Assembly: GCA_021770245.1 (NCBI GenBank) | Contig: JAETRI010000018.1 | Coordinates: 1-53,658 of the forward strand | Direction of reading: 5' to 3' | Source of the DNA: Lachnospiraceae bacterium | GTDB lineage: Bacteria > Bacillota > Clostridia > Lachnospirales > Lachnospiraceae | DNA: 53,658 nt | Shown: one piece after another, positions 11,884 through 19,889 of the stretch | Position numbering within the stretch: the stretch's first letter is position 1 | Layout of the letters: the number at the start of each line of letters is the position of its first letter | The notes under the pieces: model-generated | The model's input: only the letters and a program-made list of their open reading frames with translations | Told to the model about the DNA's origin: nothing | The model's database searches: none | Translations under genes and position numbers: made by a program

Positions 11884-12117
11884 ATGTTAGAAAAAGTGAT
11901 TGCGATTATTCAGGAACAATTAAATCTGGAAGGTGTTTCCATCACGGAGGATTCTTCCTTTAAGGACGATCTGGGTGCGGATTCTCTGGATCTCTTTGAA
12001 CTGGTCATGGCTGTGGAGGAAGAGTACGGCGTGGAAATCCCTGCCGAGGACCTGGAAAAGCTGGTCACTGTGGGAGATGTCGTGGAATATTTAAAAGAGC
12101 AGGGAATCGAGGCCTGA
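11884..12117 (+). CDS. acpP: Acyl carrier protein
   Basis: A 77-residue acidic helical protein that carries acyl chains on phosphopantetheine in fatty-acid synthesis. The attachment site [11 protein letters not shown] is present with Ser34. AAGGAG lies eight bases before ATG 11884; the frame is open upstream but the extension is poly-Lys/Asn leader sequence, not protein-like. No other fab genes are adjacent, so it is expressed as a single gene from its own promoter and ends at the terminator at 12198. Confidence 0.96.
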   Translation: MLEKVIAIIQEQLNLEGVSITEDSSFKDDLGADSLDLFELVMAVEEEYGVEIPAEDLEKLVTVGDVVEYLKEQGIEA

Positions 12118-12197
12118 GGAAATCTGCATGACAGAGCTTGCGAAAGGAAGGCAGGACGAAGGATTGGCAGCAGTGGGCGGTGTATGCATAAAAAAAG

Positions 12198-12248
12198 GAA
12201 GGTGTTTGGAAAAGTAAAACAAAGCTTTTCCGGCATCTTCTTTTTATT
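12198..12248 (+). terminator. Terminator after acpP
   Basis: GAAGGTG pairs with CATCTTC (one G-U pair) around an inner GGAAAAG/CTTTTCC stem, and is followed by a T-rich run (TTTTTATTTT). A clear rho-independent terminator. Confidence 0.85.
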
Positions 12249-12264
12249 TTGTGAAAAATAACGC

Positions 12265-12292
12265 TTGTCATTCCATGGTTTTATGTTAATAT
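12265..12292 (+). promoter_or_regulatory. Possible promoter of amino-acid ABC operon
   Basis: TTGTCA, 16 bases, then TAATAT (with TATTAT overlapping). Reasonable but not perfect spacing; about 55 bases before the binding-protein gene. Confidence 0.45.
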
Positions 12293-12348
12293 TATAGAAT
12301 AAATATTGTATAAATATACATAAACACGGCATACGTGAGGAGGAGATT

Positions 12349-13146
12349 ATGAAAAAGATTCTGGCAACGGCATTCATGGCCTGCATGGTGTTAGCAATGA
12401 CGGCATGCGGGGGAAGCAAGCAGGAAGAGACGGCGGCAGCGGTGAACGGCGTTGACGATCTTCCCGGAAAGACCATCGGCGTGCAGCTGGGTACAACGGG
12501 AGACATCTATGCGTCCGATTATGAGGAGGAGGGTTCCACCATCGAACGTTTCAACAAGGGAAACGATGCGGTACAGGCGCTTCTGCAGGGAAAGATCGAC
12601 TGCGTAATCATTGACGAACAGCCCGCAAAGGCTTTTGTGGCCAATACGGAGGGCCTGAAGATCCTGGAGGAGCCCTTTGCGGAGGAGGAATATGCCATCT
12701 GCATTTCCAAGGACAGGGCAGACCTGACCGCGGAAATCAATACGGCCCTGGCTCAGCTGAAGTCCGACGGCACGCTGGATGCCATTGTGGCCAATTACAT
12801 AGGAGACGATACCAAGGGAAAATCCCCTTATGAATCCCCGGCGGATGTGGACCGCTCCAAGGGGACGCTGATCATGGCCACAAACGCGTATTTCGAGCCC
12901 TATGAATATTATCAGGGAGAAAAGGTGGTAGGCATCGATGCGGATATGGCTCAGGCCGTATGTGACGTGCTGGGATATGAGCTGAAGATCGAAGATATGG
13001 AGTTCGATTCCATCATCAACGCGATCCAGTCCGGCAAGGCCGACATGGGCATAGCCGGGATGACCGTTACGGAAGACCGTCTGCAGAGCGTTGATTTCTC
13101 GGATTCCTATGCCTCGTCCAAGCAGGTTATCATCGTGAAGGAATAA
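12349..13146 (+). CDS. Amino-acid ABC transporter binding lipoprotein, circularly permuted
   Basis: A 265-residue extracellular lipoprotein of the SBP_bac_3 (glutamine/polar amino acid) family. Its signal peptide ends in MTAC with the lipidated Cys at 20. Domain order is swapped. The usual second part (VDDLPGKTIGVQLGTTGD to the end of lobe 1, about 35-151) comes first. The usual first part (TLIMATNAYFEPYE, GIDADMAQAV, AIQSGKADMGIAGMT, VDFSDSY) comes last, about 173-265. All elements of one complete binding protein are present once, so this is a circular permutation, not a truncated pair. SD GAGGAGG precedes ATG 12349. The permease and ATPase of the importer follow. Confidence 0.9.
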   Translation: MKKILATAFMACMVLAMTACGGSKQEETAAAVNGVDDLPGKTIGVQLGTTGDIYASDYEEEGSTIERFNKGNDAVQALLQGKIDCVIIDEQPAKAFVANTEGLKILEEPFAEEEYAICISKDRADLTAEINTALAQLKSDGTLDAIVANYIGDDTKGKSPYESPADVDRSKGTLIMATNAYFEPYEYYQGEKVVGIDADMAQAVCDVLGYELKIEDMEFDSIINAIQSGKADMGIAGMTVTEDRLQSVDFSDSYASSKQVIIVKE

Positions 13147-13203
13147 GGGTATGCGGCGGCCCCGGCTGCCGTGGCTATAACGGATGTATGGATGTGAAGG
13201 AAA

Positions 13204-13232
13204 GGCCCCGATTGCGCTCTTGGGGCTTTTTT
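13204..13232 (+). terminator. Intra-operon terminator after binding protein
   Basis: GCCCC-loop-GGGGC followed by six T residues. Lying between the binding-protein and permease genes, it probably lets only part of the transcription through, giving an excess of binding protein over membrane subunits. Confidence 0.75.
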
Positions 13233-13312
13233 CTTACCGATAGACGTTCGATGGTTCATAAGCCGGTCAGGCTGCCATGGGACCGATACACAGGAGGGGG
13301 ACAGGAGACGGG

Positions 13313-14065
13313 ATGCAGAAGTTTTGGGATGAGTTCTATCTGAATTTTGTAAAGGACGATCGTTGGAAATATTTAACGGGCGGCCTGCAGACCACGCTGG
13401 TGGTCACCTTCTTTGCGGTGATTCTGGGAATCGTGCTGGGATTTGTGGTGGCGATTATCCGTTCCAGTTCGGCAAAGAGCGGGATAAAGAAGCCTGTGGC
13501 CGCGAAGGGAAAGAGCGTCCCGGTCAGAAAGCTGGCCGGATATTATCTGTTTAAGGCGGTGGACCTGCTCTGCCAGGTCTATCTGACGGTGATACGCGGC
13601 ACGCCCACCATGATCCAGCTTCTGATCATGTATTATGTCATTTTCGGGAGCGTATCCGTCGATAAACGGGTGGTGGCGGTTCTGGCCTTTGGGATCAATT
13701 CGGGTGCGTATGTGGCGGAGATCGTCCGCTCCGGCATCATGGCCATCGATGCAGGGCAGTTTGAGGCAGGGCGGAGCCTTGGATTTGGTTATCCGGCAAC
13801 CATGTGGCATATTATCCTGCCGCAGGCGCTGAAAAACATCCTCCCTGCCCTGGGGAACGAAATCATCGTACTGTTGAAGGAAACCTCGATAAGCGGCTAT
13901 ATCGCCCTGACGGATTTAACCCACGGAGGAAATGTGATCAGGAGCCAGACCTATTCCGCATTCATGCCTCTGATCGCGGTGGCATGCGTCTATCTGGCAA
14001 TCGTGTCCCTGCTGGCGGCGGGGGTGGCCAGACTGGAAAGGAGGCTGAGGACCAGTGAGCGCTGA
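13313..14065 (+). CDS. Amino-acid ABC transporter permease
   Basis: A 250-residue inner-membrane subunit of the HisM/GlnP type. A first membrane helix ([19 protein letters not shown]) and four or so further helices are visible, with the EAA-loop motif [20 protein letters not shown] (about 162-181) that contacts the ATPase. ATG 13313 is chosen because AGGAG lies five bases upstream; ATG 13277 is in frame but without a site. A basic loop after helix 1 ([18 protein letters not shown]) is longer than usual. It overlaps the ATPase gene by 11 bases. Confidence 0.92.
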   Translation: MQKFWDEFYLNFVKDDRWKYLTGGLQTTLVVTFFAVILGIVLGFVVAIIRSSSAKSGIKKPVAAKGKSVPVRKLAGYYLFKAVDLLCQVYLTVIRGTPTMIQLLIMYYVIFGSVSVDKRVVAVLAFGINSGAYVAEIVRSGIMAIDAGQFEAGRSLGFGYPATMWHIILPQALKNILPALGNEIIVLLKETSISGYIALTDLTHGGNVIRSQTYSAFMPLIAVACVYLAIVSLLAAGVARLERRLRTSER

Positions 14066-14798
14066 CGGACAGGTACTCTTTGAAATTAAGGATTTATGTA
14101 AATCCTTCGGCGGGACGGAGGTATTAAAACATATCAATACCACCATCCGCCAGGGAGAGGTGGTGGTGATCGTGGGGCCTTCCGGATCGGGAAAGTCCAC
14201 TTTCTTACGTTCTCTGAACCTGCTGGAGGAGCCCACGGCAGGGCAGATTCTTTTTGAGGGACAGGATATTACGGATCCCGGGACGAACATTAACAGGCAT
14301 CGAGAGCATATCGGGATGGTATTTCAGCACTTTAATCTGTTCCCTCATAAAACGATCCTGGAAAACATGACGCTGGCGCCCATACAGGTGCGTAAGTGCG
14401 GCAGAGGAGAAGCGGAAAAAGAGGCCATGGCGCTTTTGGAGCGGGTCGGCCTGTCGGAAAAGGCGAAGGCCTATCCGTCCCAGCTTTCCGGCGGACAGAA
14501 GCAGCGCATCGCCATTGTGCGTTCCCTGTGCATGCATCCGGATGTGATTCTATTCGACGAACCCACCAGCGCCCTGGATCCGGAAATGGTGGGCGAAGTG
14601 CTGAACGTTATGACCGATCTGGCTAAGGAAGGCATGACTATGGTGATCGTTACCCACGAGATGGGATTTGCGAAGGAAGTGGGAAGCAGGGTGCTTTTCA
14701 TGGACGACGGTTCGATCAAGGAAGAGAACAGCCCGAAGGAATTCTTCGATCACCCGAAGAATCCCAGACTGCAGGAGTTCCTTTCCAAGGTGATATAA
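14055..14798 (+). CDS. Amino-acid ABC transporter ATP-binding protein
   Basis: A 247-residue GlnQ/HisP-type ATPase. Walker A is GPSGSGKST, the Q-loop is [10 protein letters not shown], the signature is LSGGQKQR, Walker B is [12 protein letters not shown] and the H-loop lies in VTHEMGFA. Start GTG 14055 lies within the end of the permease gene. With the permease and the permuted lipoprotein it completes a polar amino-acid importer. Confidence 0.94.
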   Translation: MSADGQVLFEIKDLCKSFGGTEVLKHINTTIRQGEVVVIVGPSGSGKSTFLRSLNLLEEPTAGQILFEGQDITDPGTNINRHREHIGMVFQHFNLFPHKTILENMTLAPIQVRKCGRGEAEKEAMALLERVGLSEKAKAYPSQLSGGQKQRIAIVRSLCMHPDVILFDEPTSALDPEMVGEVLNVMTDLAKEGMTMVIVTHEMGFAKEVGSRVLFMDDGSIKEENSPKEFFDHPKNPRLQEFLSKVI

Positions 14799-14803
14799 AT
14801 ATG

Positions 14804-14840
14804 GCAGGGCGGGGGGAAGGCATACATCACCCTGCCCTGC
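14804..14840 (+). terminator. Hairpin after ABC operon
   Basis: GCAGGGC (14804-14810) pairs with GCCCTGC (14834-14840), extended by G-C pairs inward. No T run follows, so termination is uncertain. It lies between convergent genes. Confidence 0.4.
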
Positions 14841-14872
14841 AGAGCCGGGCAGGGATATCGCAGAGGCCAGGG

Positions 14873-14899
14873 GCCGCAGAAGGCGCGGTGTGAAAGAGA
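14873..14899 (+). repeat. Degenerate family 1 element
   Basis: GCCGCAGAAGGCGCGG followed by TGTGAAAG resembles the family 1b core GCCGCAAAGGACGCGGC + ATGAAAGG seen at 40595 and 52024. No start codon follows on this strand, so it looks like a decayed copy between convergent genes. Confidence 0.4.
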
Positions 14900-14905
14900 G
14901 AGGGA

Positions 14906-15505
14906 TTATTGTTGATTCCCGGATTTGGCATCTGCCAGCCTCAGCCCGGAAATAATGGGTACGATCAGGATCCCGCAGAAAAAATTACTGACGCCGTGCA
15001 GGACATCCCAAGGCAGGCCGGCCAGGATCCAGGCGATCATGCCCCGGAAGCTCAGCCCGTAGAGCAGAGCTTGTGCCGGTGCGTAGAGGGTCCCGAAGAG
15101 AAAGCCGTGCAGGGCGCAGACCGTCATATAGACGAGGGGGCGTATCCGCAAAGGGATATGGGCCGGCAGGAGCATGACCGCACCCCACAGGACGGTCCAT
15201 ATATAGAGATAGGGAACCCACCAGGCGGCAAAGCCGGAAAAAATCCCGTTCAAAAGCACGTACAAATAAATGGGGAACAGGGCTTTTTTCCGGTACACCA
15301 CCGTAAAGGCTACGGTGAATACGCCCAGAAGATGGATGTTGGGTGCGATTTCCAGAAGCAGCTTGGAAGCGTACATCAGGGCGCCCAGCATGCCGAATAT
15401 GGCCATCTCCCGCACGGTGAGACGGCTGCCCTTCTTGGAAGCGGGGGGCGGAGCGGTCCGCTCCCCGGCATCCGTCTTATTTCTGCCCAATCCTTTGATT
15501 ATCAT
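14906..15505 (-). CDS. ECF transporter S component (likely cobalamin)
   Basis: A 199-residue membrane protein with about six hydrophobic helices. After a basic N-terminus it has REMAIFGMLGALMYASK and the loop motif PNIHLLG, both typical of ECF substrate-binding (S) subunits. It overlaps the upstream DUF4430 lipoprotein gene by four bases (ATGA) and lies in the same cobalamin-riboswitch operon, so vitamin B12 or a precursor is the inferred substrate (a CbrT/CblT-like role). No EcfA/EcfT genes are in the window; a shared energy module elsewhere would be needed. Confidence 0.8.
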   Translation of the reverse strand: MIIKGLGRNKTDAGERTAPPPASKKGSRLTVREMAIFGMLGALMYASKLLLEIAPNIHLLGVFTVAFTVVYRKKALFPIYLYVLLNGIFSGFAAWWVPYLYIWTVLWGAVMLLPAHIPLRIRPLVYMTVCALHGFLFGTLYAPAQALLYGLSFRGMIAWILAGLPWDVLHGVSNFFCGILIVPIISGLRLADAKSGNQQ

Positions 15506-15957
15506 TCCACTTTCAGGGAGTAGGTATCTCCCTGGTTAATAGGGGTGGAATCGACGCCCGTGGAGGCATATTCCCCGTTCACGTAAAAGGCCCAGTATAC
15601 GCCGTCCGTATCGTAGTCTGCGGTGATACCGTTCACCGTCTTAACATAGAGGCCGAATTCCCCCTCGTCTCCGGCAATCAGCCCCAGCTCCAGCAGGGCG
15701 GCCCCCACCGTTTCCTGATCGGTGTTGATGGTCAGCGCGGTTTCGTTTCCGTCCTTATCTACGATGGTAAGAGGAAACGAAACCGCACCCTGGCCCAGTT
15801 CGTCTCCGTCGCCGGCGACAGAAGCGGCCTCCTGCGTCGCCGGAGGATCCTCCTGCTTCGCCCCTTGGCTGCAGGCGGAGGTAAACAGCGCCGCAGCCAC
15901 GAACAGCGCCATGCAAGAGCGGATGGCAAAGTGTTTTTTGTCATGTTTTGTCTGCAT
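15502..15957 (-). CDS. DUF4430 lipoprotein, likely B12-binding
   Basis: A 151-residue secreted lipoprotein. The signal peptide ends LFTSAC with lipid Cys29, and an acidic linker follows. The DUF4430 domain (about 60-150) contains GAALLELGLI, GLYVKTVNGI and GVYWAFYVNGEYA. DUF4430 is related to the C-terminal domain of transcobalamin/intrinsic factor. With the riboswitch upstream and the ECF S gene downstream, the likely role is capture of cobalamin at the cell surface. ATG at 15957 is preceded (minus strand) by AAAGGAGATC; the frame upstream is riboswitch expression-platform sequence, not protein. Confidence 0.85.
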   Translation of the reverse strand: MQTKHDKKHFAIRSCMALFVAAALFTSACSQGAKQEDPPATQEAASVAGDGDELGQGAVSFPLTIVDKDGNETALTINTDQETVGAALLELGLIAGDEGEFGLYVKTVNGITADYDTDGVYWAFYVNGEYASTGVDSTPINQGDTYSLKVE

Positions 15958-16054
15958 TCTTTTGATCTCCTTTGCTTTTAATTGATAGAGACGGCTCGCG
16001 CGGCGAGTCGTCTTTTCCTCCCCAAACCGGCGCCCGCGGTCGAGACGGGAGGAG

Positions 16055-16248
16055 CGGGCTGTGCGGATATTTCGACTTGGCATTCGATCGGCCGGCCTTC
16101 TCGGAGCGGACTCCAATGGCTTTTCCCGTTTCGTGGCTTACGGTGTGACCGTCCGTAAAAAACGGACGGCTGATCAGGCGGATCGTCTTACTATGCCTTA
16201 CGGCGACGGGCTCGTACAGGATTTGCACCTGTTTCCCCGGGCAGCCCG
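16055..16248 (-). ncRNA. Cobalamin riboswitch
   Basis: On the minus strand the B12-box core is read as AGGTGCAAATCCTGTACG, then GAGCCCGTCGCCGTAA. Farther down come GTAAGCCAC...GGGAAAAGCC and the 3' landmark GCCAAGTCGAAATATCCGC. The order and spacing match the cobalamin riboswitch class. Between it and the gene is a hairpin AGACG-CTCGC/GCGAG-CGTCT without a T run plus a CTCCTCCC stretch that could pair with GGGGAGGA. Control may therefore act on translation rather than termination. It governs the DUF4430-ECF pair. Confidence 0.87.
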
Positions 16249-16254
16249 GTTTTT

Positions 16255-16284
16255 ATCATAATCTGATCAGGCGGTTTCTGTCAA
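16255..16284 (-). promoter_or_regulatory. Promoter of cobalamin riboswitch operon
   Basis: Minus strand: TTGACA (16284-16279), an 18-base spacer, TATGAT (16260-16255). Initiation would fall near 16248, immediately before the riboswitch aptamer. Confidence 0.8.
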
Positions 16285-16302
16285 CCGTTTCTTACTGCCA
16301 GC

Positions 16303-16349
16303 CAGGACAAACACATGAATGGCCCTGCGGCCCCTGTGCCCCGCCCGGA
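16303..16349 (-). repeat. Family 2 repeat copy
   Basis: Read on the minus strand: GGGGCCGCAGGGCCATTCAT then GTGTTTGTCCTG. Nearly identical to copies at 41603-41633, 49923-49975 and 53493-53533. It lies between the divergent riboswitch promoter and spmA. Confidence 0.8.
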
Positions 16350-16445
16350 GACGGAAGACGGGCGCGGGAGTTCTGATCGAAACGGGTTGGGAATAAGTTT
16401 AATTATGAATAAAAACGCGCCGGAGACGGCGGGACAGGAGACTGG

Positions 16446-17078
16446 ATGCTGAATATGATATGGGCGGCGATGATCGCCATCGGAGTGATTTATGGAGCAT
16501 TCACCGGAAACATCGAGGCCGTGGCAAACGGTGCGCTGGATGCGGCAGGAGAAGCGGTGCAGCTGTGTATTACCATGATCGGCGTGATGTCTGTATGGGT
16601 GGGTCTGATGGAGATCGCGCATAAGTCCGGGCTGATCGCGGCAATGACAAAGGGGATTCGGCCGTTTGTATCTTTTCTCTTTCCAAGGGTGCCTAAGGGC
16701 CATCCGGCAATTGAGTATATCTCTACCAATATAATCGCCAACGTTTTGGGACTTGGCTGGGCATGCACGCCGGCCGGATTGAAGGCGATGGAGGAGCTGG
16801 CGAAGCTGGAGGCGGAGAGAGGAAATCCGGCGTATTTAAGTGAAAGCAAAGGAACAGGTGGAAAGCCTGGCAGAGTTGCCAGTAATGAGATGTGCACGTT
16901 TCTAATACTGAATATTTCATCGCTGCAGTTAATACCCGTCAATATGATTGCCTACCGGCAGCAGTATGGCAGCGTGAATCCGGCGGGGATTATCGCGCCG
17001 GCAATTGTGGCCACGTTTATCAGTACTTTGACGGCGGTGGTGTATTGTAAGGGAAAGGACAGAAGGCGGAGAGCGTGA
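16446..17078 (+). CDS. spmA: Spore maturation protein A
   Basis: A 210-residue integral membrane protein of the nucleoside-recognition/gate domain family, needed in Bacillus with SpmB for spore core dehydration. Visible marks are an N-terminal helix MIWAAMIAIGVIYGAFTGN, the segment ISTNIIANVLGLGWACTPAG and SNEMCTFLILNISSLQLIP. AGGAG precedes ATG 16446 by seven bases. Its normal partner spmB is not adjacent but starts at 23426; the cassette discussed in the findings separates them. Confidence 0.93.
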   Translation: MLNMIWAAMIAIGVIYGAFTGNIEAVANGALDAAGEAVQLCITMIGVMSVWVGLMEIAHKSGLIAAMTKGIRPFVSFLFPRVPKGHPAIEYISTNIIANVLGLGWACTPAGLKAMEELAKLEAERGNPAYLSESKGTGGKPGRVASNEMCTFLILNISSLQLIPVNMIAYRQQYGSVNPAGIIAPAIVATFISTLTAVVYCKGKDRRRRA

Positions 17079-17098
17079 GGCTTGTTAGGGCAAGGCCC

Positions 17099-17179
17099 TG
17101 TTCTCCATTGAGGAGTTTTTCGCTGATCCGAAAAACGGAATTTTGGAGAACAAATAAACCACCTGCTATGCAGGCGGTT
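17099..17179 (+). repeat. Nested inverted repeats at the edge of the AT-rich island
   Basis: TGTTCTCCA (17099-17107) pairs with TGGAGAACA (17144-17152), and inside it GTTTTTCG (17115-17122) pairs with CGAAAAAC (17129-17136). A second hairpin, AACC-A-CCTGC/GCAGG-C-GGTT, occupies 17157-17179. Base composition changes sharply right after. They could be a terminator for spmA, a recombination site or the end of an inserted element. Confidence 0.7.
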
Positions 17180-17321
17180 AGAATTTACGATGATATATTA
17201 GTATCTTCTGAAAAATAAAATATTAAAATAAGTTTTATTGGATAAAAATACTTAAAATATATGATATTTATAATAAATAGAATACAATGAAAATATAAAA
17301 TTATTGATATAAGATATTATA

Positions 17322-17350
17322 TTGACACCTAATAAAGTATATTGTATGAT
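17322..17350 (+). promoter_or_regulatory. Promoter of the island's first gene
   Basis: TTGACA (17322-17327), 17-base spacer, TATGAT (17345-17350). Near-consensus. The predicted transcript begins near 17357, about 20 bases before the ATG at 17378. Confidence 0.82.
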
Positions 17351-17377
17351 TCAATAAAACTATTGGGGGAGAATGAA

Positions 17378-18358
17378 ATGGACTTTAATGATATTATAAA
17401 TGATTTTATTGAGAAATATCCGGATTATAAGAGTGATGTTATAAATTTCAGCGAATATGTAGAAAAGTATTGGGAAAATTCATTATCAGGGGATTCCCTT
17501 CGTATTTTGCTAAAAGGGATAGATGTTGATTTTATATTACAGAGCCTGATTTATAATGTGGAAACGATTAAAAGATACAAAAGCAAAACAAAAGCTAAGC
17601 GATATGCAACAGTAATCGGACAATTTTTCAATTACGTAAGAAAGACAACAGATATAGGGAACTCAGATTTATACGATGCAATTTCTTACAATCGCCTACG
17701 GGAAAATTCATATATGCAGCAAATGATGTCCTATATAGATAAGTGTGAGATGTTAGCGGGAATTGTTGAACAAGAGCCGTTGACATCTACGGAGGCTGAA
17801 AAAATGTTAAAGTGGGCAAATGAACAACTTACTGCACATGAATGGGAAGATACAACCAGTTTCAGAAAGGCAATGGCGGCCATTGGAATAAAGATGATGA
17901 TGCTTTACGGAATCACATATCGTGAATTAAGAAAAATGAAATGGAGTGACTATGACGAAATATATGCTTGTATTATGGTTAATGAATTCGAACTTCGTTT
18001 GCCGTTAAAATTATCTATTCAATTAAAGAATATGAGAAAATTTGTCTTTAATAGAAAAATAATAAATGATGAAAATTTGCTGTTTGCTGACTTTCATGGG
18101 GAATCTTGGAATGATATTACATCGTCTTCTGGTATACCTGATTATATGGGAGCATTGATAGGAATTACAAGCGTGACGAGTATTGTAAAATATGGTATAA
18201 GCCAACTTTTAAAGGCGGGTTTAAGCGATTCGGTAATAAAGAAGGTAACAGGAGCAAGTGAAAAACTCATTCAGGGCTGTTTGCTTCACGAGGATAATGA
18301 ATTAAAACAAATTATAAATACAAAGGTTCTTATGGCAGATTGGTATTATGAATTTTAA
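17378..18358 (+). CDS. Tyrosine-recombinase-like protein lacking catalytic residues
   Basis: A 326-residue protein with the layout of a phage integrase. It has a helical core-binding-like domain (about 60-110, TKAKRYATVIGQFFNYV), then a catalytic-like domain (about 135-310) with LTSTEAEKMLKWA, LYGITYRELRKMKWSDYD and a C-terminal segment ISQLLKAGLSDSVIKKV. Aligned by eye to the family, the first Arg is Thr180, the His/Arg of HxxR are Thr267 and Val270, the GH His is Ala293, and the nucleophile Tyr is Leu302. It is therefore probably inactive as a recombinase and may bind DNA or act as a regulator. ATG 17378 has GGGGGAG upstream; TTG 17342 overlaps the -10 box and is rejected. AT-rich, unlike flanking genes. 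Confidence 0.65.
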   Translation: MDFNDIINDFIEKYPDYKSDVINFSEYVEKYWENSLSGDSLRILLKGIDVDFILQSLIYNVETIKRYKSKTKAKRYATVIGQFFNYVRKTTDIGNSDLYDAISYNRLRENSYMQQMMSYIDKCEMLAGIVEQEPLTSTEAEKMLKWANEQLTAHEWEDTTSFRKAMAAIGIKMMMLYGITYRELRKMKWSDYDEIYACIMVNEFELRLPLKLSIQLKNMRKFVFNRKIINDENLLFADFHGESWNDITSSSGIPDYMGALIGITSVTSIVKYGISQLLKAGLSDSVIKKVTGASEKLIQGCLLHEDNELKQIINTKVLMADWYYEF

Positions 18359-18532
18359 TGCATTAAATGCCATATTTATAATGTTGATAAAAATAGAAAT
18401 TGTAATGAATGTACTAAAGTAATTATGAGAGTTGGAAAATATTAAGAAGTAGAAAGTTCGTGTCATTCACTTGGCATCAGTCAGATTAAAGACCATGGAG
18501 GAACATGGCTTGTGAGTAATGGGGTGATGAGA

Positions 18533-19879
18533 ATGCAAAAAATATGTATTATAAACAATGGACCAATAAAGAATTTTGAGATGGAGGTTGAGAAATTCAA
18601 TTTATTAATTGGGGAACAGGCAACGGGAAAGAGTACTATTGCCAAAAGTGTTTATTATTTTAAAACTATTAAAACGAAAATTATTGACTATTTAACACAA
18701 GTATATGATACAAATTCTTATAATAGTGTTTCACAAGAAAAAGTCTGGTTTGATAAGGCTATAAAATCTGAACTAAAGAATATTTTTATTAAGTTATTTG
18801 GATATAGCTGGGATTTAAATCCTGAATTTTATATGAAATATGATTATGCAGAAGACGTTTGGATACAGGTGAAATTGAAAAGAGGAGATAAAAACAAGCA
18901 GTATATAAGTGTAACCTATTCGCCAGAGCTGTTAAATTCAATTAAAAAGTTGCAAATAGAAATACGAGAAATGTATCATAACAATGAAGGGGTAATCAAA
19001 ACTAGTCTTGTGCTTACAAATGAAGAAAGAAAAAGAAATCATGAAATGATAGTCCATAAAGTTAATGAGATTTTTTGTGATAACAAGGAAACTTATTATA
19101 TTCCAGCAGGGAGAAGTCTCCTGACAGTAATGTCAAATAATCGTGCAATAATGAATAATGCTGGCAATCTGGATCTGATAACGGAAATGTTTATGATGCT
19201 GATTGACAGTGTTCGTAACAGTTTTGGAAATGGAGTGCGAAAGGCACATCTTCTTTATCCTGTAGAGAAAAGGCAGTTCGATGTTAAAAGTATTACGGAT
19301 TTTATTATAAACATTGAAAAGGGAGAGTATTTTTATAATGGGGGGAGAGAATTTCTAAAAATAGAAGAAGATACTGAGCATCCGGTGGCAATTAATTTTG
19401 CATCATCGGGGCAGCAGGAAATTTTGTGGCTTTTGAATTTTATGTATGTATTAATGTTGCGGGAAGAAGATGTATTTTTGATTATTGAAGAACCAGAAGC
19501 TCATATTTATCCATTGCTTCAGAAAAAGGTAATGGAGTTTATTACCTTATTTACCAACATGCAGGATAGTGGTGTATTTATCACAACACATAGTCCTTAT
19601 ATTCTTACGGTTGCCAATAATTTATATTATGCAGGTGTATTAGCAGAAGGTGGACAGGCTAAAGAGGTTTATAAAGTCTTAAATAAAAATTATATAATTA
19701 AAAAAGGAGAGCTTTCAGCTTATAAGTTGCTTACAAATAGTGTCTTTGAAAAACAGCATTATACTAAATTGTTGGATGAAGAAGAAAAGGAAATAGAATC
19801 AAATTTAATTGATGACGTATCTTCGCAGGTAAATGAGTTATACACTGCATTATATGGTATTGAATTGGATAAAAAGTAG
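18533..19879 (+). CDS. AAA15-type ATPase (OLD/RecF-like), candidate defence protein
   Basis: A 448-residue ABC-like ATPase. Walker A is GEQATGKST (27-35), a YYIPAGRS motif follows (188-195), the signature region is FASSGQQEILW (289-299), Walker B is VFLIIEEPEAHIYP (314-327) and the H-loop is TTHSPYI (351-357). No TOPRIM domain follows, unlike GajA or OLD nucleases. Such ATPases pair with a nuclease or toxin gene in defence systems (for example PtuA, AriA). The next gene, 10 bases on, supplies a nuclease-like fold. Start chosen at ATG 18533 because the family begins at this point; GTG 18512 and ATG 18527 are possible. AT-rich. Confidence 0.85.
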   Translation: MQKICIINNGPIKNFEMEVEKFNLLIGEQATGKSTIAKSVYYFKTIKTKIIDYLTQVYDTNSYNSVSQEKVWFDKAIKSELKNIFIKLFGYSWDLNPEFYMKYDYAEDVWIQVKLKRGDKNKQYISVTYSPELLNSIKKLQIEIREMYHNNEGVIKTSLVLTNEERKRNHEMIVHKVNEIFCDNKETYYIPAGRSLLTVMSNNRAIMNNAGNLDLITEMFMMLIDSVRNSFGNGVRKAHLLYPVEKRQFDVKSITDFIINIEKGEYFYNGGREFLKIEEDTEHPVAINFASSGQQEILWLLNFMYVLMLREEDVFLIIEEPEAHIYPLLQKKVMEFITLFTNMQDSGVFITTHSPYILTVANNLYYAGVLAEGGQAKEVYKVLNKNYIIKKGELSAYKLLTNSVFEKQHYTKLLDEEEKEIESNLIDDVSSQVNELYTALYGIELDKK

Positions 19880-19889
19880 GGATTAAAAT

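Noticed and set aside
12349-13146. Binding protein as two truncated tandem genes or a frameshifted pair
   Set aside because: One uninterrupted frame contains each element of a single domain exactly once, with a signal peptide; a permutation explains it better.
17342-17380. TTG 17342 as start of the recombinase-like protein
   Set aside because: It overlaps the -10 box of a consensus promoter; ATG 17378 has a proper ribosome site.
17378-18358. Active phage integrase marking a prophage or conjugative element
   Set aside because: All catalytic positions are replaced, and no other phage, plasmid or conjugation genes are present.
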